The position numbers were made by a program, and so were the translations under genes. This document shows, piece by piece, positions 56,825 to 64,000 of a stretch of DNA of 64,000 bases. Positions within the stretch are counted from its first letter, which is position 1. The number at the start of each line of letters is the position of its first letter. Source of the DNA: Proteiniclasticum sp. (lineage in GTDB: Bacteria > Bacillota > Clostridia > Clostridiales > Clostridiaceae); NCBI RefSeq assembly GCF_003514505.1, contig NZ_DOPX01000024.1, positions 1 through 64,000 on the forward strand, read 5' to 3'. A model generated the notes under the pieces. It saw only the letters and a list, made by a program, of their open reading frames with translations. It was not told the origin of the DNA and did no database searches.

Positions 56825-57207
56825 AAAGCAGAATAGAGCTTCTGAAGGAGAAGAGGAATCTTCTCCTTGAAGCCTTTGAAGAGACTCAAGTGGATTTTAA
56901 AAATCCGGAGGAATGCATTCTGGCCATCGCTAAAAACTCTGGGAAAATTGAAGAGATGAAAAGTCTTGATGAGATGCTGCGTGAAATGACTTCACTTTCT
57001 GAAGAAGGAGAAAGAAGTCTGGAGGAAGAGATCCATAAGCTTCTTCTTGGGACAAAAGGCAATCTTGAAGTCATCATCAAAGGGCTCCAGAAAGAGAAGA
57101 GAGTGACAACGGAGTCCATGACTGATTTTGCACGGATCAGAAGCATTGCAAACAGCTATGTGAAGACCGCTCAAGGTCCTGTCTTTGTGGATCGGGACTT
57201 CGAATAA
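56821..57207 (+). CDS. Putative FliT-like flagellar chaperone
   Basis: A 128-residue, helical, charged protein translated with fliS (ATGA overlap). It begins MKSRIELLKEKRNLLLEAFEETQ. Position after fliD-fliS is where FliT is found, and helical length fits, but sequence identity to FliT is not obvious; FlgN-like is also possible. Confidence 0.65.
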   Translation: MKSRIELLKEKRNLLLEAFEETQVDFKNPEECILAIAKNSGKIEEMKSLDEMLREMTSLSEEGERSLEEEIHKLLLGTKGNLEVIIKGLQKEKRVTTESMTDFARIRSIANSYVKTAQGPVFVDRDFE

Positions 57208-57301
57208 TGAGGAAAACTGCGCGTTATTTGAACCGTAATATCAAAAGAACGCCTGATAGAGAAGCTTCAGAATGAAACATTGTGAAAAGGGGAGTACTGC
57301 G

Positions 57302-59620
57302 TTGAAAGAACAGTTGGGGAAAGTGAAAGTAAAATTGCCGAAGATACCAAAGGTGAAGCTGCCAAAGGTGAAACTGCCGAAGAGGGATGCGAAAGAACCT
57401 GTGGATGTCTCAGAACCGTTAAAAGTGAAGGCAGACAAGAAGAAGAGCAAAAAGAAGAGCGTGAAACTCTCCGGAATCAAGTGGCCTAAAAAAGGGAAAA
57501 AACAGGACCAGGAAATGAGTGCCTTAAAAAGCAAGAAAAAGATTGGAACAAAACTTGTGGTCATGACGCTGCTTATGGTGATCACTCCGCTTCTTGTTTC
57601 CAATGCCGCAAGTCTTCTCTATATGAACAAGAACTATACGGAAGAGATGGAAGCGAACAATGCCATGCTGGCGGATGCCATATCCAACCAGGTTGGCGCT
57701 TTCGTAGAAAGAGCTTTTATGATTACAGAGCAGCTTTCTGTGAATAATGATGTGAGAGATTATAACGGTATGGCACAGTCAGCTGTACTGGCGAACACCC
57801 AAAGAAGCTATGATTTTTTTGATCTCATTTACGTTACTGACACCTCAGGAATGCAGACCGCCCGAAGTTCAGGTAAACTTGCCAACCGCTCTGACCGCTG
57901 GTGGTTCAAACAGGTGACAGAAGACAAGAAGCCTTTTGTCAGCCATTCCTATTTCTCTCTTACAGGAAATACAGCGGTAACGACCATTGCCATGCCGGTG
58001 TACAACCATAATATGTTTTTTCTAGGGGTGCTGGGAGCGGACATCAAGCTTTCATCCTTCCAGAAGGTCATCGAAGAATACAGTGAAGGAAGCAGATATG
58101 CGTTTATTGTAGATGGGGATGGTAAAGTTCTGGCGCACCAGAACTACAATATGGTATCCGAGATGTTCAACTATGTGACGTTAACAAAGACGGTCACAAG
58201 AAGAGATGCGTCCGGGAAAGTACTCACAGATCCTAAGGGGAATCAGATGATTGATGAGGTGCCTGTGAGAGCTCCTCAGGCTCTGTCGGATATCGTGAAA
58301 AAAGCTGTCGCAGGGGAAGAGGGTGTGGAAGAGTACCTGGATCTGGATGGAACAGAACTCATCAGCGCTTTCCATCCGATTACGCTGCCTGGAGAGTCGA
58401 AATCCTGGGCGGTGATCACCGTAGAAAACAAATCAGATGCCATGGCTTTTATCACCGACACCATCTACTTCAGTTTAGGTATTGCGGTGGTTTCCTTGAT
58501 TCTTGCAGCGGTGCTTGTATCGGTTTTCTCTAAGAGCATTTCAGGGCCAATCAAGGCGTCGTCTCAGTATCTGGCAAAGATTGCCAAGGGAGACTTCACC
58601 CTGCAGGTGGATGAAAAGCTTCTGAAAAGAGAAGATGAGATCGGCATCATCTCCCATGGCATCAATGAGATGAAAGATTCTTTGCGCGCTCTGGTTCTTC
58701 GAATCACAGCATCATCAGAGGACATCAACCATCAGGTGGAAAACTCTGTGCGGTCCATCGAAGCGCTGAACAGCAATCTGGAAAGTGTATCAGCCACCAC
58801 AGAGGAACTGGCAGCGAGTATGGAAGAGACTGCAGCATCCACGGAGGAAATGGCAGCGGCGTCCAATGAGATTGAACGTGCGGCTCATTCCATAGCGGAG
58901 AAATCCCAGCAGGGTGCACTGGCGGCAAGAGAAACAGCCGAAAGAGCCGATGCAACTCAAGACAAGGTTCGGGAAGCTCAGAAAAAATCCAAAGAAATTT
59001 TCGCTTCTGCTAAAGAAGATCTGGAAAAAGCCATTGAGGATTCTAAAGTAGTGGAGCAGATTCGTGTGCTCTCTGACGCGATTTTGCAGATTACAGCCCA
59101 AACCAACCTTCTGGCACTGAATGCTGCCATTGAAGCTGCGCGTGCTGGAGAGGCAGGAAGAGGCTTCTCTGTGGTTGCAGATGAAATCAGGAAGCTTGCT
59201 GAGCAGAGTAAGAATGCTGCAACCCAGATTCAGTCTGTAACCGGTAAAGTGACAGACAGTGTGGAGAATCTCTCCAAGAGCTCCAATACACTTCTGACCT
59301 TTGTGGAGACTGATGTCCAGAATGACTACGAAAGTATGCTGGATGTGGCCGATAAGTACAACAAGGATGCAAGATATTTTGATGATCTTGTCACAGAGTT
59401 CAGTGCAACATCGGAAGAGCTTCTGGCGTCCATTGAAAATGTGGTCCATGCCATTGAAGCAGTGTCTACTGCTGCGGGAGAAAGTGCGGAAGGCACCACG
59501 GACATTGCCGAAAAGGTTTCTGAGTCCACCATGAAGTCCAGTGCAGTGATGGAGGAAATGGAGAAAACCAAGCTTCAAGCAGTGAACCTCCAGAAAGAAA
59601 CCGAGAAGTTCAAACTGTAA
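57302..59620 (+). CDS. Methyl-accepting chemotaxis protein with Lys/Pro-rich N-terminus
   Basis: A 772-residue receptor. An 80-residue basic extension with KVKLPK-type repeats (about residues 7-28) and a KKKSKKKSVK stretch precedes TM1 (about 84-106). Then come a dCache-like sensor (DLIYVTDTSGMQTARSSGKLANRSDRWWF, VDGDGKVLAHQNYNMVSEM), TM2, HAMP and the signalling domain with the tip ITAQTNLLALNAAIEAARAGEAGRGFSVVADEIRKLAEQSKNAATQI. Ligand unknown; the WWF segment recalls amino-acid-type dCache sensors. The start is TTG 57302 after AAAAGGGGAG; an ATG at 57272 has no such site. Confidence 0.92.
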   Translation: MKEQLGKVKVKLPKIPKVKLPKVKLPKRDAKEPVDVSEPLKVKADKKKSKKKSVKLSGIKWPKKGKKQDQEMSALKSKKKIGTKLVVMTLLMVITPLLVSNAASLLYMNKNYTEEMEANNAMLADAISNQVGAFVERAFMITEQLSVNNDVRDYNGMAQSAVLANTQRSYDFFDLIYVTDTSGMQTARSSGKLANRSDRWWFKQVTEDKKPFVSHSYFSLTGNTAVTTIAMPVYNHNMFFLGVLGADIKLSSFQKVIEEYSEGSRYAFIVDGDGKVLAHQNYNMVSEMFNYVTLTKTVTRRDASGKVLTDPKGNQMIDEVPVRAPQALSDIVKKAVAGEEGVEEYLDLDGTELISAFHPITLPGESKSWAVITVENKSDAMAFITDTIYFSLGIAVVSLILAAVLVSVFSKSISGPIKASSQYLAKIAKGDFTLQVDEKLLKREDEIGIISHGINEMKDSLRALVLRITASSEDINHQVENSVRSIEALNSNLESVSATTEELAASMEETAASTEEMAAASNEIERAAHSIAEKSQQGALAARETAERADATQDKVREAQKKSKEIFASAKEDLEKAIEDSKVVEQIRVLSDAILQITAQTNLLALNAAIEAARAGEAGRGFSVVADEIRKLAEQSKNAATQIQSVTGKVTDSVENLSKSSNTLLTFVETDVQNDYESMLDVADKYNKDARYFDDLVTEFSATSEELLASIENVVHAIEAVSTAAGESAEGTTDIAEKVSESTMKSSAVMEEMEKTKLQAVNLQKETEKFKL

Positions 59621-59670
59621 GAAAAAACAGAAGAAAAATTATGAAATAAATATGAAAAATGTATGAAAGT

Positions 59671-59711
59671 CATAAAACCAATTCATAATAAGGATGGTTT
59701 TATGGCTTTTT
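59671..59711 (+). terminator. Terminator after the receptor
   Basis: CATAAAACCA (59671-59680) pairs with TGGTTTTATG (59695-59704), then GCTTTTT. Confidence 0.88.
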
Positions 59712-60039
59712 ATGCATTCGTGCATATGGTTTGATAAGTATATATCATATTTGAACATAGTGATTCCATTAGTACACAAAAGTAGTGTTGGTATAAATCA
59801 TTATCTCATTATTTTCCGACAATTTTATACAAAAATTTTAAAGATTACCGAAAAATCGTTAAAAATACTATGGAACATACTGTTTGATTCTGAGTTCATA
59901 CGCGGATGCTTGATAAAAAAGTGAACATCTCATGATTGGTACCTGCGTTTATTTCAATTAAAATTGAATCAGATGCTAAAACCCTTGCAAATGGTGCTTT
60001 AGCGTGCGGTTAGTTTTTTGCAAAACCATACAGATTTCA
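59712..60039. other. Non-coding region upstream of flgB
   Basis: About 330 AT-rich nt with no ORF I support. It holds a palindrome TTCAATT/AATTGAA (59953-59968) and a stem GCTAAA/TTTAGC (59975-60003). It resembles an untranslated control region, but I could not fit a c-di-GMP or other riboswitch core. Confidence 0.5.
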
Positions 60040-60068
60040 TTGCAATTTAGAATATGAACGGATAAAAT
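60040..60068 (+). promoter_or_regulatory. Sigma-A-type promoter of the flgB operon
   Basis: TTGCAA (60040-60045), a 17-nt spacer, TAAAAT (60063-60068). The start would leave an 85-nt leader before flgB. Confidence 0.55.
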
Positions 60069-60159
60069 TGGTAGTGATTGAAAAATAAGAAAGTATGAAC
60101 ACAATTATATTTATTCATATCAAGGAGTTTTTACTGAATATACCTGGGAGGGGTGTTTA

Positions 60160-60543
60160 ATGAAAGATCTGACCTATCAGATTGTGAAAAATGGACTGGA
60201 TGCATCTGCAAAAAGGCAGAGAGTCATTTCATCGAATATTGCCAACGTGAATACACCAGGTTATAAAGCATCAACGGTGAAATTTGAAACAGAGCTCCAA
60301 AAAGCCATTGAGAAGAAGGGGACCCTTGTCACCACACATGAAAAGCACCTGGGTGCTGCTGAAGCGTTTAAAGTTACAGGACAGGTGGAAAAAGTCGAAG
60401 GTAGTTCCATGAATGAGAATGGCAATAATGTAGATATTGACAGAGAAATGGTGGATTTAGCGGCCAATGAGATCTACTACAACGCTCTCATCGAACAGGT
60501 GAACCGTAAACTGAGCGGGATGAGCTATGTCATCAACCGCTAG
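60160..60543 (+). CDS. flgB: Flagellar basal-body rod protein FlgB
   Basis: A 127-residue rod protein: NGLDASAKRQRVISSNIANVNTPGYKASTVKFETEL and the C-terminal LAANEIYYNALIEQVNRKLSGMSYVI. GGGAGGGG precedes the ATG. It heads the basal body operon. Confidence 0.95.
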   Translation: MKDLTYQIVKNGLDASAKRQRVISSNIANVNTPGYKASTVKFETELQKAIEKKGTLVTTHEKHLGAAEAFKVTGQVEKVEGSSMNENGNNVDIDREMVDLAANEIYYNALIEQVNRKLSGMSYVINR

Positions 60544-60604
60544 CGGATGGGTTTTCATACTGAAAACGGAAGTATGCATAGAAAAAAGAAAGTTCATCTA
60601 GCTC

Positions 60605-60624
60605 ATCTGTAGCATGCTACAGAT
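60605..60624. repeat. 20-bp perfect palindrome between flgB and flgC
   Basis: ATCTGTAGCA is followed directly by its reverse complement TGCTACAGAT. Two further overlapping stems lie upstream (GTTTTCA/TGAAAAC at 60551-60567; CATACT/AGTATG at 60556-60576). No T-run follows, so it is not a normal terminator. Confidence 0.6.
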
Positions 60625-60682
60625 ATTTCGTGAATACTAAGTATAGCAATACATATTATGAATCATCAATCAGGAGGGAACT

Positions 60683-61117
60683 ATGTCTGTATTTAATTCT
60701 ATGAGAATCAATGCCTCAGGACTTACACTCGAGCGGATGAAGCTGGATGTCATCTCCTCGAACATTGCCAATGTAAACACCACAAGAACAGAAGAAGGCG
60801 GTCCCTACCGAAGAAAAGAAGTGGTTTTCCAGGAAATGGTGGAGAAAGCCCAGAATACAGTCAGCGGGCTGGGACAAAGAATCACTTCTGGTGTGAAAGT
60901 CACCGGAATCAGGGAAGACCAGGAAGGTCTGCGCAGTGTCTATGATCCTACCCACGTGGACGCGGACGAAAATGGATATGTGCTTATGCCCAATGTGAAT
61001 CTTCTGGATGAGATGGTAAAGCTCATTGAAGCCCAGAGAACTTATGAAGCCAACGCTACAGCGCTGAAGGCCAGCAAATCCATGCTGAACAAAGCCATAG
61101 AAATCACAAAGGGGTAA
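60683..61117 (+). CDS. flgC: Flagellar basal-body rod protein FlgC
   Basis: A 144-residue rod protein: MRINASGLTLERMKLDVISSNIANVNTTRTEEGGPYRRKEVVF and C-terminal MVKLIEAQRTYEANATALKASKSMLNKAIEI. AGGAGGG precedes ATG. Unusually, 139 nt separate it from flgB. Confidence 0.95.
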   Translation: MSVFNSMRINASGLTLERMKLDVISSNIANVNTTRTEEGGPYRRKEVVFQEMVEKAQNTVSGLGQRITSGVKVTGIREDQEGLRSVYDPTHVDADENGYVLMPNVNLLDEMVKLIEAQRTYEANATALKASKSMLNKAIEITKG

Positions 61118-61124
61118 GAGCTAA

Positions 61125-61460
61125 ATGACAAACATCAGCGGCAATTATAAAAATATTTTGGACAGATACAGTCTGCTTTTGAATCAGACAGGAAAGGCGG
61201 AGAGAAAAGAGGAGGCGGATTTTTCCAGCTTAGGGCTTGGAGAAAGTTTTGGGGATCTTCTCACCTCTCAAGTGGAAAAGCTGAATATGACACAGCTCAG
61301 CGCAGACCAGATGGTCAGCGACTTTGCTGCAGGAAAAACCGATGATCTCCATAATGTGATGATTGGCGTGGAAGAGGCTAGACTCAGTATGGAGCTGGCG
61401 GTTCAAGTCAGGAATAAGATTATTGAGGCATATAAAGAGCTCACACAGATGCAGCTTTAG
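61125..61460 (+). CDS. fliE: Hook-basal body complex protein FliE
   Basis: A 111-residue FliE: QLSADQMVSDFAAGKTDDLHNVMIGVEEARLSMELAVQVRNKIIEAYKELTQMQL is the conserved C-terminal half. It joins the rod to the MS ring. It is 7 nt after flgC. Confidence 0.95.
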   Translation: MTNISGNYKNILDRYSLLLNQTGKAERKEEADFSSLGLGESFGDLLTSQVEKLNMTQLSADQMVSDFAAGKTDDLHNVMIGVEEARLSMELAVQVRNKIIEAYKELTQMQL

Positions 61461-61711
61461 AGATGGAAGACAATGATGTTTTAACATAGGTGCGGATGGT
61501 TTTTTCGTGGCAGCTGACAGAATAGAAGGACAACAATAAGAATGAAAAAATATCAAACTGCTTTGTGAAAGCATACTGACGAAAGAAAAAGAATTCTGCA
61601 GAACTACTGAGCTGATTTTCTTCCCTTAGGAGTGCAATTTAGAGCAGTTTTAGTTTTCGCAAAAAGTCTGATGAATGGAAGTAACCTTACTAGGCAAGGA
61701 GCAACTGATTA
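61461..61711. other. Non-coding gap between fliE and fliF
   Basis: About 250 nt where flagellar operons normally have almost none. A short stem GCTTT/AAAGC (61560-61572) and a TTAGTTTTCGCAAAA segment similar to one before flgB are present. No ORF and no clear promoter seen. Confidence 0.45.
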
Positions 61712-63277
61712 ATGGATAGCATCAAGAATACCTCAGAGAAAATAAAAGGCGGATGGAGCAAAATGGATCCGGGCAAAAGAAAGGCGCTGATACTCATCGT
61801 TTCAGCGGTGCTTCTTTTCGTCGTTCTATTTTCCGTCTATTCCAGACAGGTGACCTATGCCACCCTGTTCCAGGGACTGGAACTGGAGGATGCTGCAGCC
61901 ATAACGGCAGATCTTGATACACGTGGAAATATCAGATACAAGATTGAAAACGGTGGACGGGATATTCTCATTGATGAGAAGCATGTGGACAAGTACAGGC
62001 TGGAGCTTGCCATGAACGGTATGATGCCGGACAAGTCCACAGGATTTGAGATTTTTGACAATATGGGCATGATGGTCACAGATGAGGACCGGAAAATCAT
62101 GTATCAAAGAGGCCTTGAAGGAGAACTTCAGAGGTCTATTATGTCATTGACAGAGATTGAAAGTGCCCGTGTGCATCTGGTGCTCAGCGAAGAGAGTATT
62201 TTCGACACCGAGAGAAGAGAAGCTTCTGCGTCGGTGATCCTCAGTTTGAAAACCGGAGCGAAGATCTCTGCTGATTCCGTTCGGGGCATCATCGCCCTTG
62301 TCACAGGAGCGGTGAACAACCTTCCAGAAGAAAAGGTGCAGGTCATTGATACCAGAGGCAACCTTTTAAGTCTTGGCCTTACGGGGGAGACCTCTTCGGG
62401 AGTGGGTCTTCTGGATAAGCAGTCAGAGGTGAAGAGAAGCTTTGAGAAAGAGATAGAAAATAACATCCTGAACCTTTTGGGACCAGCATTTGGACCGGAT
62501 AAACTGAAAGTGGCGGTTTATGCGGATCTTGATTTTGATGCGGAAGAGCAGACAGTCATTGCCTATCGTGATCCTGTCATAAGAAGCGAGCAGAACAGCG
62601 CTGAGGGGCCGAATCTCAATGTGGGGGAAATCACAGACAATCCCATTGACGACAACACCCAGAATGTTCTGGACGGGGAAGAGGACGGTATGGGTTCCTA
62701 TGAAGGAACAAAGAACTATGAACTGACGGAAACAACCACACGTACCGTAAGAGCACCTGGAAAGGTCCAGAAAATTTCCACCTCGGTTCTCTTTGATGGG
62801 AATCTTACGGAAGCGCAGCTCCTTGCCATCCGGAATCTTGTTTCTACGGCCACAGGCTATGATCTCAACCGAGGGGATCTCATCAGCGTGGAAAGCATGG
62901 AGTTTGACAAGAGTTACCAGGAAGCCCTGGAGGAAGAACTGGAAGAGCAGAAACGTCTGGAGGAGGCCAACAGGACCTTTATGGAACGATATGGTGATTA
63001 TATCTATCTAGGTGTGTTCAGTGTTTTGGGACTGGTCATTGTTCTTTCTGTGATAAAACTTATTTTTGGAAAGAAGAAGAGAAGAAAAGAAGAAGACCTT
63101 CCAGTGATGCTTCCACAGGCTCAGGCTGAACCACTGGGACAGACCGTGGACATCATTGAGGAAGTGTATCAGAAATTTGAGGTGAAAGAGAATCAGAAGG
63201 AAAAGCAGTTGAAGGAATATGCCGAAGAGCATCCTGAGATTGCTGCAGATCTCATCAAAGCCTGGATGAAAGAATGA
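61712..63277 (+). CDS. fliF: Flagellar MS-ring protein FliF
   Basis: A 521-residue MS-ring protein: TM1 near the start (ALILIVSAVLLFVVLFSVY), YscJ/FliF ring domains (YATLFQGLELEDAAAITADLD, SARVHLVLSEESIF, ASVILSLKTGAKISADSVRGIIALVTGAVNNLPEEKVQVID), and TM2 (YIYLGVFSVLGLVIVLSVIKLIF) with a cytoplasmic tail for FliG. Confidence 0.96.
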   Translation: MDSIKNTSEKIKGGWSKMDPGKRKALILIVSAVLLFVVLFSVYSRQVTYATLFQGLELEDAAAITADLDTRGNIRYKIENGGRDILIDEKHVDKYRLELAMNGMMPDKSTGFEIFDNMGMMVTDEDRKIMYQRGLEGELQRSIMSLTEIESARVHLVLSEESIFDTERREASASVILSLKTGAKISADSVRGIIALVTGAVNNLPEEKVQVIDTRGNLLSLGLTGETSSGVGLLDKQSEVKRSFEKEIENNILNLLGPAFGPDKLKVAVYADLDFDAEEQTVIAYRDPVIRSEQNSAEGPNLNVGEITDNPIDDNTQNVLDGEEDGMGSYEGTKNYELTETTTRTVRAPGKVQKISTSVLFDGNLTEAQLLAIRNLVSTATGYDLNRGDLISVESMEFDKSYQEALEEELEEQKRLEEANRTFMERYGDYIYLGVFSVLGLVIVLSVIKLIFGKKKRRKEEDLPVMLPQAQAEPLGQTVDIIEEVYQKFEVKENQKEKQLKEYAEEHPEIAADLIKAWMKE

Positions 63278-63291
63278 GGGTGATATGACCT

Positions 63292-64000
63292 ATGCAAAAT
63301 AAAGATAACAGCGGTATAAAGAAAGCGGCCATCCTGCTGATTTCCTTGGGACCGGACATTTCAGCACAGATCCTTCGGATGCTGCCAGATACCATGATTC
63401 AGAAGGTCACCTATGAGATTGCCAATACAGAGTATGTGGAGCCTAAGGAACGGGAGCGGGTCATTGAGGATTTCATGGATATGGCCTCAGCACGGGAATA
63501 CATCATCGATGGCGGTATAGACTATGCAAGAAATCTTCTTACCAAGGCTCTTGGGACTGTCCGGGCAAAAGAGGTTATGGATGTGCTGACCCAGATTCAG
63601 CAAAGAGAGATGCCCTTTGCCATTCTAAGGAAAGCGGATACCCATCAGCTGGCCAATATGCTGTCCAATGAGCATCCCCAGACCATAGCGCTCATCATGT
63701 GCTATATCCAGCCGGACAAGGCTGCGGATGTGCTTTCGCTATTCCCGCATGAGCTTCAGACAGAAGTGGCGGAAAGAATTGGTGTCATCAACAGAACTTC
63801 TCCAGCGGTGATCAAAAAAATTGAGTCTATTCTGCAGAACAAGTTCTCCAACATCATTGAAAGCGATGCGGAGAACATCGGCGGCGTGAAGACCCTTGTG
63901 GAAATTCTGAACTCTGTGGACAGAACCACCGAGAAGAACATCCTGAACGATCTGGAGAAGACTCAGCCGGAGCTGGCAGAAGTCATCAAAGCGAATCTTT
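63292..64000 (+). CDS. fliG: Flagellar motor switch protein FliG (cut by window end)
   Basis: An open frame from ATG 63292 runs to the end of the window (about 236 residues of an expected ~335). It reads MQNKDNSGIKKAAILLISLGPDISAQILRMLPD, then HQLANMLSNEHPQTIALIMCYIQPDKAADVLS, the FliG middle-domain signature. It follows fliF by 14 nt. Confidence 0.94.
   Translation, partial: MQNKDNSGIKKAAILLISLGPDISAQILRMLPDTMIQKVTYEIANTEYVEPKERERVIEDFMDMASAREYIIDGGIDYARNLLTKALGTVRAKEVMDVLTQIQQREMPFAILRKADTHQLANMLSNEHPQTIALIMCYIQPDKAADVLSLFPHELQTEVAERIGVINRTSPAVIKKIESILQNKFSNIIESDAENIGGVKTLVEILNSVDRTTEKNILNDLEKTQPELAEVIKANL

Noticed and set aside
59941..60050. c-di-GMP-I riboswitch before flgB
   Set aside because: GCAAA-like segments exist but the conserved receptor and tetraloop order and the P1 pairing could not be built.
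1..64000. CRISPR arrays, tRNA or rRNA genes, prophage
   Set aside because: No regularly spaced repeats, cloverleaf-like genes, rRNA-like blocks or phage structural genes were recognised on reading both strands; this is not a substitute for a dedicated search.

Overview
The window looks like a chromosome segment of a motile, Gram-positive, probably anaerobic member of the Clostridia (Firmicutes). Several things point there: strong AGGAGG-type ribosome binding sites with frequent TTG and GTG starts, a guanine riboswitch in front of xpt, ECF sigma/DUF4179 pairs, a lipoteichoic-acid-synthase-like enzyme, and a clostridial cheW-cheD-cheB-cheR-cheA-cheC-cheY-fliM-fliY / flgM-flgN-flgK-flgL-fliW-csrA arrangement. 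A Clostridiaceae-like genus is my best guess; this is inference from gene content only. No rRNA, tRNA, CRISPR array or prophage was recognised.

Layout. 1-6.3 kb: rsgA behind an unusual leader with a small ORF and a hairpin over its ribosome binding site; guanine riboswitch, xpt and a purine permease; topB. 6.3-10.7 kb: a YesN/YesM-type two-component system divergent from a secreted flavin-based reductase lipoprotein. 10.7-16.1 kb: housekeeping and redox genes (DUF952, M20 amidohydrolase, DUF302 behind a CsoR-like operator, NapH-like Fe-S membrane protein, DUF6132, a two-thioredoxin-fold protein and thioredoxin reductase). 16.1-17.0 kb: a REP-associated transposase-like gene enclosed by 21-bp imperfect inverted repeats. 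17.0-21.5 kb: cell-wall amidase, GGDEF protein, YyaL-like protein. 21.5-26.4 kb: two ECF sigma/DUF4179 modules with the same 14-nt gene overlap and a shared upstream motif, followed by an LTA-synthase-like gene.

28.8-30.7 kb holds the most interesting candidate: an HTH-TPR regulator of the RRNPP (PlcR/Rgg) type divergent from a 43-codon secreted peptide gene, with two long perfect palindromes between them. It looks like a self-contained peptide quorum-sensing pair. 30.8-34.6 kb is a uronate-catabolism operon (kduD, kduI, GntR regulator, MFS transporter) with a clear promoter and operator.

34.7-64 kb is chemotaxis and flagellum: a dCache receptor, bacteriohemerythrin, FapA-like protein, a soluble-sensor receptor fused to a PhnD-like binding domain, the complete adaptation and signalling set (CheW, D, B, R, A, C, Y), the switch proteins FliM and FliY, hook-filament junction and export-chaperone genes, FliW/CsrA, the filament cap, a third receptor with a Lys/Pro-repeat N-terminus, and then flgB-flgC-fliE-fliF-fliG, cut by the window end. 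No flagellin gene is present here. Motif reading gives five good and one weaker sigma-D-type promoters (TAAC or TAAA, 15-17 nt, CGATAA or CGATAT) that would tie the receptors, cheW operon, flgM operon, flaG operon and a small tail-anchored unknown protein into one late-motility regulon.
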